Source: a virus
IMG/VR virus record: IMGVR_UViG_3300046694_000215
Coordinates: 1 to 48,727 of that record
DNA length: 48,727 nt
Strand: one strand, 5' to 3'
Part shown: positions 44,691-48,727 of the stretch, in pieces
How the letters are laid out: every line of letters starts with the position of its first letter
Numbering within the stretch: the first letter of the stretch is position 1
Notes under the pieces: generated by a model
Database searches by the model: none
Told to the model about the DNA's origin: nothing
The model's input: the letters and a program-made list of their open reading frames with translations, nothing else
Position numbers and translations under genes: made by a program

Positions 44691-45334
44691 ACATCACGCC
44701 GGCCCTACTCGAAAACGCATGCCAGTCGATGACGGTGAACGCGGCCAAATTCGCCGCACCGCTGACCGCCGCATGCGAGCGCTACTCGATCAACACGCCG
44801 CAACGCCTCGCGGCATTTCTCGCTCAGATCGGCCATGAATCCGGCTCGCTCGGCGCGACGTCCGAATCGTTCAATTACGCGATCCCCGCGCTGATGGCGA
44901 CGTTCCCGCGCGTGATGACGTATGCGGTCGCGGTGAAGTACGGCCGGCAGCCGAACGAGAAAGCCGTGCCGCTCGACCGTCAGCAGCAGATCGCGAACAT
45001 GGTCTACGCGAACAAGTACGGCAACGGCAACGCGGCGAGCGGTGACGGCTGGCGATACCGCGGCTCGGGCCTCGTGCAAACGACGTTCAAAGCGAACTTC
45101 GCGGACGCGGCGAAAGACATCGGAATCGACATCGTTGCGAATCCCGACCTCGTGCGCACCGATGCAAATGTCGCTGCGCTCGTCGCCGGCTTCTACTGGA
45201 TCAATCACGGCTTGAACGCGCTCGCGGACGCCGGCGAGTTTGATGCAATTTCGAGGCGCATCAATCCTGCGATGGTCGGCGCCGATCAGCGGCGCGCACG
45301 GTGGGCGAAGGCGAAAGCCGCGCTCGGCATCTAA
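44687..45334 (+). CDS. Endolysin, GH19 chitinase-like lysozyme
   Basis: 215 residues. GH19 fold: LAAFLAQIGHESGSLGATSE with the catalytic Glu at 51 and a second acid near 60, YANKYGNGNAASGDGWRYRG then SGLVQTT, and FYWINHGLNALAD. It should cleave the peptidoglycan glycan chain. No signal peptide or SAR helix is visible, so a holin is needed for release. Confidence 0.9.
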   Translation: MNITPALLENACQSMTVNAAKFAAPLTAACERYSINTPQRLAAFLAQIGHESGSLGATSESFNYAIPALMATFPRVMTYAVAVKYGRQPNEKAVPLDRQQQIANMVYANKYGNGNAASGDGWRYRGSGLVQTTFKANFADAAKDIGIDIVANPDLVRTDANVAALVAGFYWINHGLNALADAGEFDAISRRINPAMVGADQRRARWAKAKAALGI

Positions 45335-45341
45335 CGCAACT

Positions 45342-45364
45342 GCCCGCCTCGCGCGGGCTTTTTT
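45342..45364 (+). terminator. Intrinsic terminator after endolysin
   Basis: GCCCGC/GCGGGC (45342-45347 with 45353-45358) then TTTTTT. The T-tract abuts the ATG of the next gene. Confidence 0.85.
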
Positions 45365-45832
45365 ATGCCTATCACGAAAGAACACGAACTCAAAGAAACG
45401 CTGACCGTCGACGTAATCACGCCGGCGCATGAGGCGCGCACGACTACGCGATTGTTCGAATTGTCGAAAAAGCAACTGATGAAGCGCGAAGAGCCGCCGC
45501 GCTGCTGGATATGCCGGCGCACTGCCGATGAAGTCGGCCCGCTCGAAGCGCATCACGCAGGTATTGAGCGGTCATTCGCAGAGGGTGAAATCGATTGGGA
45601 AATCGTGAAACAGGATTTCCCGCATTACGACTGGGCGCACTTCGACCCAGCGAACCCTTACGCCTTCGTCGACGACATGGAGGCGCAGGGAATTCTTCTG
45701 TGCAAGGTGCACCACACCGGCAAGGGAACAGGCATACACACCATTCCCGAACCTCTCTGGCGCCTACAGCGCTACCTCAAAGACGGCGTTCAATTCACTC
45801 CGACCGAAACCATCCATCACGACCATGTTTAA
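45365..45832 (+). CDS. HNH-type nuclease-like protein in lysis cassette
   Basis: 155 residues. A Cys/His core CWICRRTADEVGPLEAHHAG (about 47-66) and LLCKVHHTGKGTGIHTIPEP (about 115-134) resembles an HNH or zinc-His fold. The ATG at 45365 follows the terminator T-tract with no room for a Shine-Dalgarno sequence; a later ATG at 45479 would cut off the N-terminus and also lacks one. It could be a homing-like intruder or packaging-associated nuclease. Confidence 0.68.
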   Translation: MPITKEHELKETLTVDVITPAHEARTTTRLFELSKKQLMKREEPPRCWICRRTADEVGPLEAHHAGIERSFAEGEIDWEIVKQDFPHYDWAHFDPANPYAFVDDMEAQGILLCKVHHTGKGTGIHTIPEPLWRLQRYLKDGVQFTPTETIHHDHV

Positions 45833-46034
45833 AAAACTGCTCGAAGCCGTGACGGGCGCGGACAACCTGACGATCGAGCCCGCATACCTATGGTCGGCGG
45901 CGGCTGTCGTCATCGGCCTCGGTCTCGAAATCTTTTCCGTCGTCGCGGGCAAGCCCTTCGATATGCAGGCATACGGCATTGGCGCCGGCGCGCTGCTCAC
46001 CGGCCTCGGCATGTCGGCCAAGTTCGGCAAGTAA
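45825..46034 (+). CDS. Putative holin (two transmembrane helices)
   Basis: 69 residues: an N-terminal amphipathic start (MFKKLLEAVTGADNLTIEP), TM1 AYLWSAAAVVIGLGLEIFSV, a short loop, TM2 AYGIGAGALLTGLGMSA and a basic end (KFGK). Size and topology fit class II holins, which make the lesions that release endolysin. Overlaps the HNH gene by 8 bp. Confidence 0.75.
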   Translation: MFKKLLEAVTGADNLTIEPAYLWSAAAVVIGLGLEIFSVVAGKPFDMQAYGIGAGALLTGLGMSAKFGK

Positions 46035-46057
46035 TCCCCTCCCCTATCGCATCAATC

Positions 46058-46080
46058 GCCCGCCTCGTGCGGGCTTTTTG
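46058..46080 (+). terminator. Intrinsic terminator after holin
   Basis: GCCCGC/GCGGGC (46058-46063 with 46069-46074) then TTTTT. The next RBS TTTTGGAG follows directly. Confidence 0.85.
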
Positions 46081-46093
46081 TTTTGGAGAAGCA

Positions 46094-46486
46094 ATGACGA
46101 TTGGTTTGTCTGCAACCGCGCGCAATGCGCGACTCGACGCGATCACGACGCAAGCCGGCGCGAACGCGCTCATCAAGTTCTATAACGGCACGCGCCCGGC
46201 GACCGGCGGCACGGCGACGACATTGCTCGCGACCGTGACGTGCGGCGCGACGCTCGCGCCAGGGTCGAGCGGCGGCGTTCTCACCTTCAGCGCAACGACG
46301 GCCGGAACCGCTGTCGCGACCGGCACCGCGACATGGGCGCGGCTCACGACTTCGGGCGGAACGTTCGTCGCCGACATGGACGTCGGCACGGCTAGCCCGG
46401 CTGAGATTGTCATGGCGACGACTTCGATCGTCAGCGGCGCGTCGGTCAGCGTCACGTCGGGCACGCTCACCGAAGGCAACGCATAA
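46094..46486 (+). CDS. Virion-associated beta-rich protein
   Basis: 130 residues, rich in Ala, Thr, Gly (ARLDAITTQAGANALIKFYN; GSSGGVLTFSATTAGTAVAT). The N-terminus ANALIKFYNGTRPATGG looks like a known phage structural small-protein type. It precedes the adhesin and may join or support it. Confidence 0.68.
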   Translation: MTIGLSATARNARLDAITTQAGANALIKFYNGTRPATGGTATTLLATVTCGATLAPGSSGGVLTFSATTAGTAVATGTATWARLTTSGGTFVADMDVGTASPAEIVMATTSIVSGASVSVTSGTLTEGNA

Positions 46487-46498
46487 CGGGGGTCGCAC

Positions 46499-48121
46499 AT
46501 GGCGGCGACCGTTGTCGTTATAACGAGCGGTACAAGTTGGACGGTCCCGGCCGACTGCTCCGGCACGCTCGACCTCGTTGAAGTTTGGGGCGCCGGCGGC
46601 AGCGGAAACGCTGACTCGCCGAACGGATCGGCGGGCGGCGGCTCTGGCGGCTATTCGAGCAGCAGCGCTCTCGCCGGCTACGCGCCGGGCGCATCAATCC
46701 CGCTCGGCCTCGGCGTTGGTGGGGCGTCATCCTCAACGGGAACCGGCGTCGGCTTCTCCGGAACGGGTTCCTGGTTCAACGGATCGTCGGTCGCTTCGTC
46801 TGTCGTGTCGGCCAACGGCGGAACCGGCGCGGCGAGCGGAGCATCGGCCGGCGGCGCAGGCGCGACGACTACCGGCGCCAACGGCACAACGAAGCGCGCG
46901 GGTTCTGCTGGCGGGGCCGGGCGCAATGCCGCAAACGGCGGCGGCGGCGGCGGCGGTGGCGCCCCCGGTCCCGATGGCGCTGGCGCGGTCGGCGCCACTC
47001 CAACAACGAGTGCGGGCGGTGCGGGCGGCGCAGGCGACGCCACTCTCGGCGGCGCAAAGGGTACGGCGGGCGCGAGCACCGGAACCGGAAACGGGGGCGC
47101 CGGCGCGGCGAACGCAAACGGCGGCGGCGGTGGCGGCGGTGGTGGTGGCGGCGGCACTGGCGCCGGTGCGGGCGGCAACAATGGCGGCGACGGCGGCTTT
47201 CCTGGCGGCGGTTCTGGCGGCGGCGGTTGGGGTTCGAGTTACAGCGGCACGGCGGCAGGCGGTCAAATCCGCATCACCTACACGCCGGCGGCGGCGCCTA
47301 GCGGCGCGATCGCAGGCACGCTCTCGGGCGTCACCGGCGCATTCGTCGGCGTCGAGTCGCAATCGGGCGCGCTGTCGGGTTCGCTCGCCGGCGTGAGCGG
47401 TTCGCTCTCCGGCGCGCAGACATTCACCGGCACTCTCGGCGGGTCATTGTCGGGCGTCTCGGGCGCGATCGCGGCGGCTCAATCGGTTCCGTCGACCATT
47501 TCGGCGTCGCTCTCCGGCGTCTCCGGCGCGCTCGCGGGCGCGGAATCAATTCCCGGCTCAGTCTCCGGCTCGCTCGCGGGCGCCTCCGGCGCGGTCTCGG
47601 CGAAACAGGCGATCGGCGCGGCGCTCGGCGGCTCACTGGCGGGCGTCGGCGGATCGTTCGTTGCGGCGACCTTCACCGGCGCCGGCGGCGCCCTCTCCGG
47701 CTCCCTGGTTGGCGTATCGGGCGCTTTCTCGGCTGCGGTCACGCTCAATCCATCGGGCGCACTCTCCGGCTCGCTCGCCGGCGTCTCCGGCGGCATATCT
47801 GCGGCGATCAGCATCAGCGGCGCCGCGAGCGGCACGCTCTCGGGCGTTTCTGGCGCCCTCTCGGCGCTCTCCTATGCTAACCCTTCGGCGGTCATCGGCG
47901 GGGCGCTGGCGGGCGTCTCCGCGCGAATCATCGCGGCTTCCATCGACACGAGCACGACGGACCCGATTCGCTTGACGGTTCCGCGCGAAATCCGCTCGGC
48001 GCAGGTCGCCTCCGAGTCGCGGCGCGTCGCTGCGCGGCCCGAAGTGCGGTCGGCATCCATCGGCGCCGAATCGCGTCGCTTCGTCGTTCCCGCTGAATCC
48101 CGCAAGTTCATCGCACGTTAA
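46499..48121 (+). CDS. Polyglycine adhesin with tandem repeat region
   Basis: 540 residues in three parts. (1) Residues 1-265: WTVPADCSGTLDLVEVWGAG, then a glycine-rich domain with runs of Gly and the closing QIRITYTP, like the glycine-rich receptor-binding domains of phage adhesins (polyglycine-II type). (2) About 268-484: ten copies of a 21-23 residue repeat with core LSGSLAGVSGA. (3) A C-terminal basic tail with SRR-type repeats (AESRRFVVPAESRKF). A receptor-binding or fibre-tip role is likely. Confidence 0.78.
   Translation: MAATVVVITSGTSWTVPADCSGTLDLVEVWGAGGSGNADSPNGSAGGGSGGYSSSSALAGYAPGASIPLGLGVGGASSSTGTGVGFSGTGSWFNGSSVASSVVSANGGTGAASGASAGGAGATTTGANGTTKRAGSAGGAGRNAANGGGGGGGGAPGPDGAGAVGATPTTSAGGAGGAGDATLGGAKGTAGASTGTGNGGAGAANANGGGGGGGGGGGGTGAGAGGNNGGDGGFPGGGSGGGGWGSSYSGTAAGGQIRITYTPAAAPSGAIAGTLSGVTGAFVGVESQSGALSGSLAGVSGSLSGAQTFTGTLGGSLSGVSGAIAAAQSVPSTISASLSGVSGALAGAESIPGSVSGSLAGASGAVSAKQAIGAALGGSLAGVGGSFVAATFTGAGGALSGSLVGVSGAFSAAVTLNPSGALSGSLAGVSGGISAAISISGAASGTLSGVSGALSALSYANPSAVIGGALAGVSARIIAASIDTSTTDPIRLTVPREIRSAQVASESRRVAARPEVRSASIGAESRRFVVPAESRKFIAR
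47300..47950 (+). repeat. Ten coding tandem repeats (about 63-69 bp each)
   Basis: Imperfect repeats encode G-x-LSGSL-x-GVSGA-x-x-AA-x followed by 4-7 variable residues. The core codons use CTCTCCGG and GGCGTCTC-type sequences, making recombination or slippage likely. The regular spacing suggests a beta-solenoid shaft. Confidence 0.75.
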
Positions 48122-48132
48122 AAGGGTCTCAT

Positions 48133-48441
48133 ATGGGCTTTGCCTCTCCGCTGCCGCCGAAAGCTCCGGCGGCGGTTCTCGATTATCAAATGGACTGGTC
48201 TAGCTGGCTCGCGGCCGGCGAGACCATTTCGAGCGTCGTCGTGTCGGCTGACTCGGGTCTGACGGTCAATCCGGCCGGCAGGGCGACGAGCGTCACCGCT
48301 GGCGTCGTGACGTTCTGGCTCGGCGGCGGCACGTCGGGCACATACGCCGTCACGGTCACCGTCACAACAAGTTCGCGCGTCGATAGCCGGACGATTCAAG
48401 TCGCGGTCGGCCCGCGCGTCATCCTGGGGGTTTCTCAATGA
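48133..48441 (+). CDS. Phage fibre-tail adaptor (Gp77-like) protein
   Basis: 102 residues. KAPAAVLDYQMDWSSWLAAG, ISSVVVSADSGLTVNPAG and FWLGGGTSGTYAVTVTVTTS match the small Ig-like fibre-tail adaptor family as I recall it. It lies between the adhesin and Rz, and its stop overlaps the Rz ATG (ATGA). Confidence 0.75.
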   Translation: MGFASPLPPKAPAAVLDYQMDWSSWLAAGETISSVVVSADSGLTVNPAGRATSVTAGVVTFWLGGGTSGTYAVTVTVTTSSRVDSRTIQVAVGPRVILGVSQ

Positions 48442-48727
48442 TCGCAGCGCTCGCTTTGCACTGGCGCGCGGCGCTCGTCGCGCTCTTTGCTGCCGCGCTG
48501 TGTGCGCTCGGCTGGCATCTCGGCGCGGCGCACGTCTCCGCGCAATGGTCCGCTGAAAAGGCGGCAACCGCGCAGGCTACGTCGAAAGCGCTCGCCGCGG
48601 CGCTCGCCAATCAACAAGCCGCCGAGTCAAAAGTCTCGGCTATCGAAACGCAGTTCAACGCAGAGGTATCGCAGCATGCGAAAGATGCTCTCGATTATCG
48701 CGCTCGCCTTGCTTCCGGCACTGAGCG
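48438..48727 (+). CDS. Rz: Rz-like i-spanin, N-terminal part (continues at 1)
   Basis: Start ATG 48438 overlaps the upstream TGA. It encodes an N-terminal hydrophobic segment (IAALALHWRAALVALFAAAL then CALGWHLG) and a charged helix, cut by the contig end. Joined at the circular overlap it continues in frame to the TAA at 339-341. A partial copy of Rz1 starts at 48676. Confidence 0.88.
   Translation, partial: MIAALALHWRAALVALFAAALCALGWHLGAAHVSAQWSAEKAATAQATSKALAAALANQQAAESKVSAIETQFNAEVSQHAKDALDYRARLASGTE
48601..48727. repeat. Terminal direct repeat, right copy
   Basis: Identical to 1-127; evidence for a circular molecule of 48,600 bp. Confidence 0.95.

Noticed and set aside
47300-47950. CRISPR array
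   Set aside because: Repeats are in-frame, imperfect and coding.

Overview
The window is very probably one complete circular genome of about 48.6 kb. Its first 127 bases recur exactly as its last 127, and the i-spanin gene Rz reads in frame across the join. By gene content it is a high-GC, temperate, contractile-tailed phage (myovirus) with plasmid genes, i.e. a phage-plasmid. The family resemblances and GC-rich codon use suggest a Burkholderiales host such as Burkholderia or Paraburkholderia; this is inference from recalled family patterns, not a database result. I see no integrase, excisionase, transposase, tRNA, rRNA or CRISPR array. I do see a ParA ATPase, a ribbon-helix-helix partition-type partner, an upstream array of 8-bp repeats resembling a centromere, and a RepL-like winged-helix initiator behind a hairpin- and repeat-rich region resembling an origin.

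Layout. (1) 1-341 and 48438-48727: spanin pair Rz/Rz1 across the contig join. (2) 345-2527, plus strand: partition site, parA, RHH partner, putative origin, rep, second RHH protein. (3) 2546-14184, minus strand: early operon for DNA metabolism, recombination and replication (adenine methyltransferase, Ref-like nuclease, NinB, VRR-NUC, DGQHR protein, DnaQ/PolB-type exonuclease, dUTPase, HNH, SSB, ERF annealing protein, DUF6475, DUF1376, Cro-like protein), with tiny membrane-peptide genes packed into stop/start overlaps. (4) 14185-15129: immunity-like region with divergent promoters, three AGAGAG repeats about 20 bp apart, and a CI-like HTH gene. (5) 15130-15610: strong promoter, about 80-nt terminated transcript, then about 330 nt without a gene but full of hairpins. 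(6) 15611-21490: accessory region of very small genes on both strands, several with private promoters sharing one operator-like motif. (7) 21565-48441, plus strand: late genes in the order terminase, DNA methyltransferase, portal, scaffold, capsid, neck, sheath, tube, frameshifted tail assembly chaperone, tape measure, baseplate, fibres, endolysin, holin, adhesin. One minus-strand membrane-protein gene is wedged in at 33308-33517.

How it works together. RepL/DUF1376/DUF6475 with ERF, SSB, NinB and nucleases would replicate and recombine the genome; ParA with its partner would hold it as a plasmid. The CI/Cro-like pair probably controls a set of promoters whose spacers carry CTCTC-(2 to 6 nt)-AGGTA sequences. 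Late genes are divided by at least eight near-identical intrinsic terminators. Lysis uses a GH19 endolysin, a two-helix holin and nested spanins. The most unusual items are the scattered operator regulon with a second ACAG-N16-CTGT element, the structured RNA locus at 15.16-15.61 kb, the paired 8-bp repeat arrays, the A-AAA-AAC frameshift site, the start-codon-overlapping divergent gene inside the tail operon, and a polyglycine adhesin carrying ten repeats of about 21 residues.
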